The notes under the pieces: model-generated
Told to the model about the DNA's origin: nothing
Databases searched by the model: none
The model's input: only the letters and a program-made list of their open reading frames with translations
In this document: piece by piece, positions 1 through 8,244 of the stretch
Layout: every line of letters begins with the position of its first letter
Numbering within the stretch: the stretch's first letter is position 1
NCBI RefSeq assembly: GCF_015206895.1
Contig: NZ_JADEXU010000015.1
Span: forward strand, 19,550 to 83,549
Source: Nostoc sp. LEGE 12450
Lineage (GTDB): Bacteria > Cyanobacteriota > Cyanobacteriia > Cyanobacteriales > Nostocaceae
Direction of reading: 5' to 3'
DNA length: 64,000 bases
Position numbers and translations under genes: made by a program

Positions 1-101
1 GTCTATACATGGCGATTTAACCTCACTATCAACTTATAAAAGTCCTTTAGCTCTCATTCGGATAGCAAGCGGAGAATGCTCAACTCTGACTGCATCTTTT
101 C

Positions 102-2732
102 TCAATTCGGCAAACTATCTACCCGCATCAAATCCAATTCGCGTTCAAATATTTCATCAATTGGCAACATTTGACCATCAACAGTCATAAATTTATGGTC
201 TTTTGTTGCCCGAATCAATGAACCATCTTCTAAAGAATACTCAAACACCTCTTGTTGTCCGCGATCGTGCCATTGTGCTACAGGTTGCGTGTAAATATTT
301 CCATTACTATCAGCGCTGTACACAGTACATTCAATGCGTTTTTCTACAATCTCTCCAATCGGCAACAATCCATATTCTACTGTCAATATTTCCGTGTCAT
401 AGCTTAAACAATATTCAGCAAACTTCAACATTTGCTCAAATAATTCATCCGCAACTTTTTTCGGAACACCATTTTTCGCTGCGCCATCCACGAATTTTTC
501 TCGCTGCTTTTGCATCTCAGAAACTTTCTTTTTACCCATTGCCCGACGCAGCAAGTCAGCTTGTCCTAAAGAATATCCTGCCATATCCTGAGCAATTTTC
601 ATGATTTGCTCTTGATAGACCATAATTCCATAAGTTTCGTCTAATATTGGTTCCACAATAGTATGCGGATAATCAATCTTTTCTTGCCCATGTTTGCGTT
701 TAATAAACTTAGGAATTAGCCCTGCATCTAATGGCCCCGGTCGATAAAGAGCCAAAATTGAAGAAATATCTTCTATATTAGAAGGTTTCAAATCTCGCAC
801 GATCTGGCGCATCCCAGAAGATTCTAGTTGAAATATCCCTTCTAACTCACCTGCTTCTAATAACTCATAAGTTTTTTGGACATCTTTTGGTAGACTGCTA
901 TGTTCACCTTTCGCTAATATCTTCTGGGCTTTTCTTTCCTGGCGCGGAATTTCATCAGGATCAACCCGATATCCTCTAGTTTCTTGAATCAAATCAACGG
1001 TCTTTTGAATCAATGTCAGGTTGCGTAAACCCAGAAAATCCATTTTTAACAAACCCATTGATTCTAGGTCTTCCATGAAATACTGGGTAATCACGGAACC
1101 ATCATTATTCTTCTGTAGCGGGACAATTTCATCAAGTGGTTCGTCTGAAATTACCACCCCGGCTGCATGAACACCAAAGGTTTTGTTAGTTCCTTCAATT
1201 CGCATCGCCATATCAAGCCAATGGCGAACATGTGGTTCTTTATCATATTTCTCTTTAAACTCTGGTTCTGGAGTTTTATCGGAAACCATCACCTTGAGTT
1301 TTGTTGGTTTTCCCCGCACTACAGGAATTAGTTTCGCCATTTTGTCAGCTTCCCCGTAGGGAATATTTAATACTCTGGCGACATCTTTCAAAACTGCTTT
1401 AGAGGTTAGACGGTTAAAAGTAATAATTTGGGCAACTCTATCTGCGCCGTATTTCTCAGTGACATATTCAATAACTTTATCCCGTTGTTCAATACAGAAA
1501 TCTGTATCAATATCAGGCATTGATTTCCGTTCGGGGTTCAAAAAACGCTCAAATAGTAGCCCATGATGCACAGGGTCAATATTAGTAATTCGCATTGCAT
1601 AAGCAACTAATGAACCAGCCGCCGAACCCCGACCTGGACCGACAGGAATGTTATTATCTCTAGCAAATTTAATGTAGTCCCATACAACTAAAAAGTATTT
1701 GGAAAAACCCATCTGCTGAATCATTTTCAGTTCGTATTCCAATCTTTCTTTATAGACGGAATCAACTTCCTGGCGAGATTTGCGATTTAACCGTTCTAAA
1801 AGTCCATTCCATGCAACATCTTCGGCGTAAGTGTCAGCAGTATGACCGGAGGGAATAGGAGGTGTAGGAATCTGAGGCTCACCCATGATATGGTAAGGCT
1901 CGACTTTATCAGCGACTTCTTCAGTAGTGGCTACAGCTTCTGCAATCACATCATCCGGCAAATGGTCACGAAATAGCTGCCGCATCTCTTCACCAGATTT
2001 GAGATACTCTGTGCCGCTATAACGCATCCGCTTATCTTCAATAATTAGCTTGCCAGTTTGAATACATAGCAAAGCGTCGTGGGCTTCAACGTCGAAACAA
2101 GAAATAAAATGTGAATCATTAGTGGCAACAATTTTAATGCCTAGCTCCCTAGCAATTTTAACGATTTCTACATTCACAATCCGGTCTTCTTGGGAGCCGT
2201 GGTCTTGAATTTCTAGATAATAATCATCACCAAATACATCTTTATACCACTGTGCAACTTTCCGGGCTGCATCTGGTCTATTACTGAGAATCGCTTGGGG
2301 AACTTCTCCACCCAAGCAAGCACTGGTGACAATCAAGCCCTCATGGTATTGTTTTAGTAAATCTTTATTAATACAAGGACGTGAAAAAATTCCTTTGCCT
2401 TGAACACCTTGAAGATGAGAAATTGTAGTTAATTTGACTAAATTTTTGTAACCTTTGGTATTTTTAGCTAAAACGACTTGATGATATTTGGGGCGACGTT
2501 CTTGTTTCTCGATATCACCATTAATTACATACATTTCATTGCCGATAATCGGCTTAATATTTTGACTACGGCAGATTTTGATCAGTTCAACGGCTCCATA
2601 CATGACACCATGATCGGTAAGGGCGATCGCTTTCATCCCCAGTTTGATCGCTTGATCTACCAACTCTGGTAGCTGACTTGCCCCATCTAATAGACTGTAG
2701 TCACTGTGAATATGTAAAGGCACAAAGGACAT
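102..2732 (-). CDS. dnaE: DNA polymerase III alpha subunit, N-terminal half, fused to split-intein N fragment (DnaE-N)
   Basis: This is the N-terminal half of the replicative polymerase. It is joined by protein trans-splicing to a C-terminal half encoded elsewhere. Visible are the PHP domain (starting [14 protein letters not shown]), the polymerase motif GPGRGSAAG near residue 365 and the catalytic PDIDTDF motif near residue 406. The extein ends at KFAEY, the usual cyanobacterial splice junction, after 774 residues; the last 102 residues are the intein. I start at the ATG at 2732 because it gives the family N-terminus [12 protein letters not shown] and has GGAG six bases upstream; a TTG and another ATG lie further up in the same frame. 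No C-terminal half lies nearby. It is divergent from the symporter gene. Identification is firm. Confidence 0.97.
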   Translation of the reverse strand: MSFVPLHIHSDYSLLDGASQLPELVDQAIKLGMKAIALTDHGVMYGAVELIKICRSQNIKPIIGNEMYVINGDIEKQERRPKYHQVVLAKNTKGYKNLVKLTTISHLQGVQGKGIFSRPCINKDLLKQYHEGLIVTSACLGGEVPQAILSNRPDAARKVAQWYKDVFGDDYYLEIQDHGSQEDRIVNVEIVKIARELGIKIVATNDSHFISCFDVEAHDALLCIQTGKLIIEDKRMRYSGTEYLKSGEEMRQLFRDHLPDDVIAEAVATTEEVADKVEPYHIMGEPQIPTPPIPSGHTADTYAEDVAWNGLLERLNRKSRQEVDSVYKERLEYELKMIQQMGFSKYFLVVWDYIKFARDNNIPVGPGRGSAAGSLVAYAMRITNIDPVHHGLLFERFLNPERKSMPDIDTDFCIEQRDKVIEYVTEKYGADRVAQIITFNRLTSKAVLKDVARVLNIPYGEADKMAKLIPVVRGKPTKLKVMVSDKTPEPEFKEKYDKEPHVRHWLDMAMRIEGTNKTFGVHAAGVVISDEPLDEIVPLQKNNDGSVITQYFMEDLESMGLLKMDFLGLRNLTLIQKTVDLIQETRGYRVDPDEIPRQERKAQKILAKGEHSSLPKDVQKTYELLEAGELEGIFQLESSGMRQIVRDLKPSNIEDISSILALYRPGPLDAGLIPKFIKRKHGQEKIDYPHTIVEPILDETYGIMVYQEQIMKIAQDMAGYSLGQADLLRRAMGKKKVSEMQKQREKFVDGAAKNGVPKKVADELFEQMLKFAEYCLSYDTEILTVEYGLLPIGEIVEKRIECTVYSADSNGNIYTQPVAQWHDRGQQEVFEYSLEDGSLIRATKDHKFMTVDGQMLPIDEIFERELDLMRVDSLPN
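105..410 (-). other. Split DnaE intein, N-terminal fragment (IntN, 102 residues)
   Basis: The segment begins with catalytic Cys1 (CLSYDTEIL) directly after the KFAEY extein end, contains the block-B motif ATKDHKF with its TxxH histidine, and ends at VDSLPN and the stop codon. It has no homing endonuclease domain. From memory it differs from the Nostoc punctiforme DnaE IntN at about seven positions, including serine instead of cysteine at position 59. It should pair with a short IntC (about 36 residues) preceding DnaE-C elsewhere in the genome. Confidence 0.95.
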
Positions 2733-2926
2733 AAGCATCTCCAACCACAAGCCAAAATATTCTTTAGGGGCCTACCTTGTGGTATACCCTTTCAAGCCGG
2801 ATTTTGCAAAGCAACGGAATATTACATTAGCAGTTTTTACCTAAAATTAAAGCTGTTCTTTTTCCGAAATTGTCACTGTCATCAGTGTTGTCTTAATAGT
2901 TACAGCAGTTCATCAGCATCTAACTA

Positions 2927-4219
2927 ATGAGTGAAACAGAGAGTACTACTTCGCCTGAAACCAAAGCTAGCCCTTGGTGGCAGCGTATCCCTCTCACATT
3001 GCAAATTCTCATCGCCCTAGTAGCCGCAGTCAGTGTTGGAATTGCCCTTGGTGCGGGAAATCCCAATCCCAGCAATGCCACCTTAATCAACAATTTAGCA
3101 ATTCCGGCTGAGTTGGTGCTAAAGGCTCTCCGCGCCCTAGCTACGCCGTTGATTCTGGTAGCGGTGCTGCATACCTTAATGACTACCGATATCCCCGGTA
3201 CAGCCGGACGGCGGCTGGCAGTGCTACTTTTGACTAACACTACCGTAGCCATTTTAGTGGGGCTTTTCGTCGCAAATGTTCTGCGTCCGGGAACTTGGGG
3301 CAATGTAGCCACCTCAACAACTACAGAAATAACTACTCAGAGTCTAGACCCTTGGGGAATACTCAAAGATGCTGTACCGGAAGCTGTCCTCAAGCCATTA
3401 GTTGATAATAATGTTATTCAACTAATTGTTATTGCCCTAAGTTTTGGCATCGTCCTGCGGGGCTTAAAATCTGAACAAATTGCCCAAGGAAAAAAAGGAT
3501 ACCAACCGATAGAAGATGTCATCGGGATTTTATTCGAAGCGGTAGTCGGTGTCCTCAACTGGGTAATTGCCTTAGTGCCTTTCGCCGTTTTTGGGATTGT
3601 TGCTAAAACAGTCGCTATGCAAGGATTTACACCGTTTAAATCTTTGGGTGCATTTATTCTGGCGGTGCTGTTAGCGCTGGCATTGCAGGCTTGCTATTAC
3701 CTCACTAGAGTAAAATTTGGTTCTTGGGTACCCCCGCTAAAATTCCTCGCTGGCGGTTCTGATGCCTTTTTGACAGCTTTTTCAACTTCTTCCTCTGCGG
3801 CGGCAATGCCCATAACTTTTGAAGTTTTGCAAACAAAAGTTGGTTTAAGAGAATCTTCTGCTGCTTTGGGGGCATTAGTAGGGGCAAATTTCAATAATGA
3901 TGGCACTGCCCTTTATGAAGCAATGTCTGCGTTGTATATTTCCCAACTAATTGGGCAACATCTGACTTTAGGACAGCAGTTAATTGTCATTCTGACCTCG
4001 ATTTTTGCATCTGTAGGTGCAGCGAATATTCCCAATGCTGGACTGGTAACGATGACATTAGTGTTCACTTCTGTAGGCTTACCTACCCAGTACATTGCTT
4101 TACTAGTTACCATAGACTGGTTTTTGGATCGCTGCCGCACCGCGATTAATGTCATGGGAGATATGACTGTCAGTGCTTTACTTGACGGCAAAAAGCCTCG
4201 TTCTGTAGACGAGGCTTAG
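2927..4219 (+). CDS. Dicarboxylate/amino acid:cation symporter (DAACS family)
   Basis: A 430-residue inner-membrane secondary transporter that would import dicarboxylates or acidic amino acids with Na+ or H+. About eight hydrophobic segments are visible, beginning near residue 25. The family's serine-rich re-entrant loop is present (FSTSSSAAAMPITFE), as is the substrate/cation-binding motif, here NFNNDGTALYEA (usually NMDGT). Length is normal for GltP/DctA relatives. It is divergent from dnaE and apparently monocistronic. A perfect 8-bp inverted repeat overlaps its stop codon. The substrate cannot be read from the sequence: the N-terminus resembles the glutamate branch, but aspartate, succinate or others are possible. 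Confidence 0.88.
   Translation: MSETESTTSPETKASPWWQRIPLTLQILIALVAAVSVGIALGAGNPNPSNATLINNLAIPAELVLKALRALATPLILVAVLHTLMTTDIPGTAGRRLAVLLLTNTTVAILVGLFVANVLRPGTWGNVATSTTTEITTQSLDPWGILKDAVPEAVLKPLVDNNVIQLIVIALSFGIVLRGLKSEQIAQGKKGYQPIEDVIGILFEAVVGVLNWVIALVPFAVFGIVAKTVAMQGFTPFKSLGAFILAVLLALALQACYYLTRVKFGSWVPPLKFLAGGSDAFLTAFSTSSSAAAMPITFEVLQTKVGLRESSAALGALVGANFNNDGTALYEAMSALYISQLIGQHLTLGQQLIVILTSIFASVGAANIPNAGLVTMTLVFTSVGLPTQYIALLVTIDWFLDRCRTAINVMGDMTVSALLDGKKPRSVDEA
4193..4217 (+). terminator. Hairpin overlapping the symporter stop codon
   Basis: AAGCCTCG, a nine-base loop, then CGAGGCTT: perfect 8-bp arms ending on the first base of the stop codon. The downstream tract is only weakly T-rich, so this is a possible rather than a clear intrinsic terminator. 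It also lies just 3' of the convergent small gene and could serve both. Confidence 0.4.
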
Positions 4220-4238
4220 TTTGAAGCTTTTCAGGTAG

Positions 4239-4418
4239 CTAATGCTGTTGGGGTCCTTTGGCATCACATTCTTTAGCCCAACAGCGTTCTAGAAGTCGAA
4301 GCCGCCAGATCAATGCAAAGCGTTGGGGATTCAATACTAATTTAGTATCGTGACTAAATAAAGGCTGGTTCAGATACTGCCAAAGGGGAAATTTAATTTT
4401 GGTGTGTTTTGGAGTCAT
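4239..4418 (-). CDS. Small conserved-looking cyanobacterial protein, 59 residues
   Basis: This short reading frame runs from an ATG at 4418 to TAG at 4239. The product begins MTPKHTKIKFPLWQYLNQPL and contains an arginine- and tryptophan-rich middle (RFALIWRLRLLERCW). It has no signal peptide or membrane segment and is basic. It is convergent with the symporter, 19 bases from its stop. No strong ribosome binding site is seen; ttataata lies about 15 bases upstream and could be a -10 element, which would make the transcript nearly leaderless. The amino-acid composition looks like a real protein and I have the impression of similar small proteins in other Nostoc genomes, but the function is unknown. 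Confidence 0.6.
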   Translation of the reverse strand: MTPKHTKIKFPLWQYLNQPLFSHDTKLVLNPQRFALIWRLRLLERCWAKECDAKGPQQH

Positions 4419-4888
4419 AAGAACAACAAATATTATAAAAGTTTAGCGGCCATAGTCGGCATTTTGTCTAGCAATTGCCTGATAGTGTTTTTCTAGTTAA
4501 AGACTACACTGCGTTTTTGCAATTGTCCTGGTGGCAATTGCGGAATTTCACCAAGTGAATTTATATTATTTCCGCTTTAATACTGAAATTGTACTCACGC
4601 CTGACCATTGATGACATCAGTTGAGTTGTCAAGAGTTTTACAGGATAACTTTTTCATCAGCCATCCCTTCAAAAGTGATTTCCAGATTGTTACTATTCTG
4701 AGTGAGTAGTAGATTTAGGGCAGTTAGAGGATATTTTCAAAGTTGCAAAATATATTATAAATTCCCGCTTCCAAACCTCTCCTCAAAAGTTAAAGAGGCT
4801 TTAAAACCCCCATTCCCTTGTAGGTAATAGGACTAGGGGCTTAAGTTTCCGAGGCTTAGATGTTAGCAATCCTACTTTTCAAACAACT
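4419..4888. other. Intergenic, AT-rich, no gene seen
   Basis: No convincing coding frame. Near 4775-4850 there is a stretch with short inverted GAGGCTT/CCCC and GGGGCTTAAG segments that resembles degraded dispersed repeat material. Otherwise nothing recognisable. Confidence 0.4.
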
Positions 4889-5950
4889 CTAAGTCAGCTG
4901 GTCTTGCTTTCTAGAATCAATAATGTGGATTTTTATATCTATACCTTTAATATTGCAACTTATGTACGACAACAGCGCATAAATAAAGATAACTATGCCC
5001 AGCATCTCTAGCACTTCTTCTATAGTTGTTATGAAGACATAAATCATGTTATGGGGGGTGTAGTAATATTCATAGTATCCACCTACCAATTCACTCACAA
5101 TTGCACCTGCTACGTAGATTGTTCCAGCAATGAAAAATAAGCGTCGTGTCTTGCCAGGAAGAGTAGCGACAAATCGCCCAAATACTAGCAAAAAGAGGAG
5201 TACGAAGATAGCTCCCGCAATCACCCAAGCGTAGTAAAGAAAACCATTAGTATTAAATGTATCTCGCAGTGGTCTAGTTAGTCTTTCATGAAAACCGATC
5301 AATTCATCTAAAAATAAACCAGCAAAAACTATTGACAATCCTCTCCATGCCCAGACATCTTTATTCTTAGCTAACCTCTGAGCTTGGAAGGTGATCTCCA
5401 GCAGAATAGAACAAAATAGTAAAGCTCCTCCAGAGTAAATTGTAGGAATATTATGCTCGCCGTTGAGATCGAATAGAATGCTAAAGATATCTCTCCCAGG
5501 AAAGTCAGGTAGATAGTAGACATTGTAATTAGCCAAAAGACTGACAAAAGCCAAGCACAATACTACGCCTAGCAGGAATTTGAGGGTTTTGTTGGCAGAA
5601 AGATATACTTTCAATTTATGCGGTGATTGCAACGCTGCGATCGCATCTTCTGGTTTTATAGAACTTCTTGACTCAACTACAGATATCCTGTCACTCTTAG
5701 CATTGTCTGAATAAGACTGGTTTTTGAGGATCTTGCGTCGCTCTGGCAATACAACTTTTGACATGAAGTACTCAATGGTTTGCTGTTTAACAAAACCATG
5801 CATTGCCAGAATTTCTCCCAACTGCTCACCACTTAACTCTTGTGTCTTGAGCGCTATATCTAATTCATCTGGAGTAATTAGTTCAGCTTCAACTAAGTAC
5901 GTCCCAAGCGGCTTAAGCTGAAAACCTTGTGTATCTATTTTCCTAATCAA
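4889..5950 (-). CDS. Membrane protein with type II secretion ATPase N-terminal-like domain
   Basis: A 353-residue protein of unknown function. Residues about 12-70 (LGTYLVEAELITPDELDIAL ... LGEILAMHGFV) look like the small N-terminal domain of GspE/PilB ATPases, but no ATPase follows. After a polar linker come about six hydrophobic segments (roughly residues 125-340). The membrane part holds conserved-looking acidic and histidine residues: DELIGFHERL, SELVGGYYEYYY and EEVLEMLG, which could coordinate a metal or a quinone. The start codon ATG is preceded by AAGGAGATCC, a good ribosome binding site. It is followed downstream by the symporter/small gene region and seems to stand alone. The fusion suggests docking to a pilus or secretion machine, which is inference only. 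Confidence 0.65.
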   Translation of the reverse strand: MIRKIDTQGFQLKPLGTYLVEAELITPDELDIALKTQELSGEQLGEILAMHGFVKQQTIEYFMSKVVLPERRKILKNQSYSDNAKSDRISVVESRSSIKPEDAIAALQSPHKLKVYLSANKTLKFLLGVVLCLAFVSLLANYNVYYLPDFPGRDIFSILFDLNGEHNIPTIYSGGALLFCSILLEITFQAQRLAKNKDVWAWRGLSIVFAGLFLDELIGFHERLTRPLRDTFNTNGFLYYAWVIAGAIFVLLFLLVFGRFVATLPGKTRRLFFIAGTIYVAGAIVSELVGGYYEYYYTPHNMIYVFITTIEEVLEMLGIVIFIYALLSYISCNIKGIDIKIHIIDSRKQDQLT

Positions 5951-6352
5951 TTAGGATCTCCTTCTTTTTGCTGCCTGAATGTAATAAATTTTTAGGCTTT
6001 TAGTCATGAAACATTACGATTACTGATAATATCAGATTTTAAGAGTTTCATAACCTTTGCTTAATCACATTTTGCGTAGGCTAAATTATTGACTATACAA
6101 GTGTAAATTCATGCTAAAGAAAAGATGAATTTATTATGTAGATACATCAGTTCTGCCGTTGCTGTTATTTCTAAACGCATTGTTCCTAGAACAAAAATAA
6201 ATCCACCTATCACTCTCATGTGTAGGTGGATTTATTCAGATGTGCAGACATCTAGCGCGGTTGATTGTATCTGTAGCAGACAGAGTAAGTAGCAAAAATC
6301 CTGCTAGAGTTGTATTGCAGGGTAATCTTCAACTTAGGAGATTACCTATAAT
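5951..6352. other. Intergenic between flv1-type gene and membrane-protein gene
   Basis: No coding frame seen. It contains the inverted repeat at 6196-6236 described separately and presumably the promoter of the downstream membrane-protein gene close to 5951. Confidence 0.4.
6196..6236 (-). terminator. Inverted repeat downstream of the flv pair
   Basis: AATAAATCCACCTA and TAGGTGGATTTATT form perfect 14-bp arms around a 13-base loop. Read on the minus strand, the second arm is followed by TTTGTT, so it fits an intrinsic terminator for the flv transcript that ends at 6353. Confidence 0.6.
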
Positions 6353-8065
6353 TTAGTAATGAGTGCCAGTTTTGCGATGGTTGATTGCGGTAACAGCATC
6401 AGGCTTGAGTAATTTACCTTCATCCACAGTTGCATACACAACCCAATGATCGCCACATTCCAGACGTTGATTGACTGAGCATTCTAAATATGCTAAAGCG
6501 TCGGTGAGGACTGTACAGCCATTATCTGCAACTGCTGTACTAAAGTTGGCAAATCGATCTTCTCCAGGCGCGAAAGATTTGCGGAAATGCTTCATGTAGT
6601 CTTGATGGTTGCCTTCAGGTAGAATATTTAAGGCAAACTTACCGCCTGGATACATCAAAGATTCGATCGCTCGGTCTTTGGCGATCGCAACACTTATTCC
6701 AGGTGGGTTGAAGGTGGCTTGAGAAACCCAAGCGCCTAACATTGCGGTAGACACTTCTCCAAGTTTCGCTGTGATCACGCATACTGAACCAACAATGCGA
6801 CCAACAGCTTGTTCCACTGGAGTAGCGGCTTGTTGTGGCACACGTACTTTTTTAGCCTTTTTCAGTGTTTGGGCAAAGTCTGTACCTAGTTCTTCACAGA
6901 ATTTGAGTGTGACATCATCAGGTTTAAACTTGACCTTCAATGTGTCAAAGCCAAAACGGTATCCAGAATCCCGGAGTTTACCTTCTATTAAGTCAAAGGC
7001 TTCGCCACTCCAGCCATAGGAACCAAATACTCCAGCGAGTTTGCTGTTGTCACCGCTTGAGATCACAATCCCTAAAGCAGTATGAATGGGAGTTGGCGCA
7101 TGACCACCGATAGTAGGAGAACCAATGATAAAACCTTCTGACTGTGCTAGGTTGATGCGAATTTCATCAGGGGTGGCAAATTCGCAGTTAATCGATTTGA
7201 CTGCAACTCCACCTTTAGTTAATCCCAGAGCGATCGCTTGTGCTAAAGTCGCCGTATTGCCGTAAGCTGAAGCGTAAAGTAGGGCAACGGAAATCTCGCG
7301 ATCGTTATGAGAACGGCTCCATTCTCCATAAGCTTTGGTAAGCTCGATTAAGCTGCTGCGTACTAGAGGCCCATGACCCACAGCATACATTCTCACCTGC
7401 AAATCTGATATTTTCTCCAAAGCTGCTTGTACATGAGGAGTTTGGGGAGCCATCAGGCAGTTAAAGTAGTAACGCTGGTCTTCTTTGAGCGCTTCCCAAT
7501 TATCATCAAACACTTCATCACCACAGAGATGAGTTGCAAATAACTTATCTGTGTAGAGAATTTGGGTTTGCTGATCGTAGGTACAAAGTCCTTCCGGCCA
7601 ACGTGGGCTAGGAGTGGGCAAGAATTTCAAAACATGACCTATGCCTAAATCCAGAGTTTCTTTCCCGCGCATCACCAAGACTTTCAAATCTTGCTCTAGG
7701 AAAGCAGCACGCAAATTGTTCGCACCGGGAAGAGAACAGACAAAAGTTACCTGTGGTGCCAGTTCTAAAATTGCTTTGAGGGTTGCAACTCGATTGGGAC
7801 TAAAATGACCCAGGATTATATAATCCAAACTTTGTAAATCTAAAGTCTGCCGCAATGCCTCTAAATAAATTTCGGTAAAGCTTTCTGGCGGTGGATCAAT
7901 AAGTGCGGTTTTATCAGCTTCAATTAAATAGCAATTGGAGGTAGTACCTCTTTCAAGTGCGTATTCAATTTCAAACCGCAGACGTGACCAACTACGTGCT
8001 CTGATCGCCTTAGTATTTGTAGCAATTGGTAGAACTTGTACGTCGCGTGGCTTGGAATTGGTCAT
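6353..8065 (-). CDS. flv1: Flavodiiron protein, Flv1-type (iron-ligand-poor partner)
   Basis: A 570-residue cyanobacterial flavodiiron protein: metallo-beta-lactamase-like domain (about 20-245), flavodoxin-like FMN domain (about 258-400; VALLYASAYGNTATLAQAI) and C-terminal flavin reductase domain (about 415-570; VGRIVGSVCVITA). Such proteins reduce O2 to water with NAD(P)H as part of a heteromer. The diiron ligands are mostly lost: the HxExDH motif is GHFSPNRVATL, the LHWPD histidine site is SPRWPE and the CDAFG site is TDKLFA, while GHGPLV is kept. This is the Flv1/Flv2 pattern, implying that it acts with the canonical partner directly upstream. The adjacent flv3-flv1 order matches what I recall of the heterocyst flv3B-flv1B pair in Anabaena, but A-type paralogs cannot be excluded. 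Confidence 0.9.
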   Translation of the reverse strand: MTNSKPRDVQVLPIATNTKAIRARSWSRLRFEIEYALERGTTSNCYLIEADKTALIDPPPESFTEIYLEALRQTLDLQSLDYIILGHFSPNRVATLKAILELAPQVTFVCSLPGANNLRAAFLEQDLKVLVMRGKETLDLGIGHVLKFLPTPSPRWPEGLCTYDQQTQILYTDKLFATHLCGDEVFDDNWEALKEDQRYYFNCLMAPQTPHVQAALEKISDLQVRMYAVGHGPLVRSSLIELTKAYGEWSRSHNDREISVALLYASAYGNTATLAQAIALGLTKGGVAVKSINCEFATPDEIRINLAQSEGFIIGSPTIGGHAPTPIHTALGIVISSGDNSKLAGVFGSYGWSGEAFDLIEGKLRDSGYRFGFDTLKVKFKPDDVTLKFCEELGTDFAQTLKKAKKVRVPQQAATPVEQAVGRIVGSVCVITAKLGEVSTAMLGAWVSQATFNPPGISVAIAKDRAIESLMYPGGKFALNILPEGNHQDYMKHFRKSFAPGEDRFANFSTAVADNGCTVLTDALAYLECSVNQRLECGDHWVVYATVDEGKLLKPDAVTAINHRKTGTHY

Positions 8066-8087
8066 AGCTGTTAAAAGTTAGCGAATT

Positions 8088-8237
8088 GGAAATAGGTTAT
8101 GGGGAACAGGGAATAGGGGATAGGGAATAGGGGATAGGGAACAGGGAATAGGTTATAGAGTATGGATCATAGGAAACAGGGGATAGTTTTCTTTTCTGTC
8201 CCCTGTCCCCTGTCACCTGTCACCTGTTACCTCTTCC
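8088..8237. repeat. Heptanucleotide tandem repeat (STRR-like) between flv3 and flv1
   Basis: Seven consecutive heptamers of the form GAAYAGG/GGATAGG occupy 8104-8152. They are followed by complementary C-rich units (CTGTCCCCTGTCCCCTGTCAC), so the transcript could fold; ACAGGGGA (8176-8183) pairs with TCCCCTGT (8199-8206). Such heptamer arrays are known in Nostoc and Anabaena intergenic DNA. Confidence 0.85.
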
Positions 8238-8244
8238 CTATTTC

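Noticed and set aside
203..604. 133-codon plus-strand frame opposite dnaE
   Set aside because: Antisense shadow of the highly conserved dnaE 3' region and intein; composition has no protein-like pattern.
8088..8237. Possible CRISPR array
   Set aside because: Units are contiguous heptamers without spacers; no cas genes in the window.
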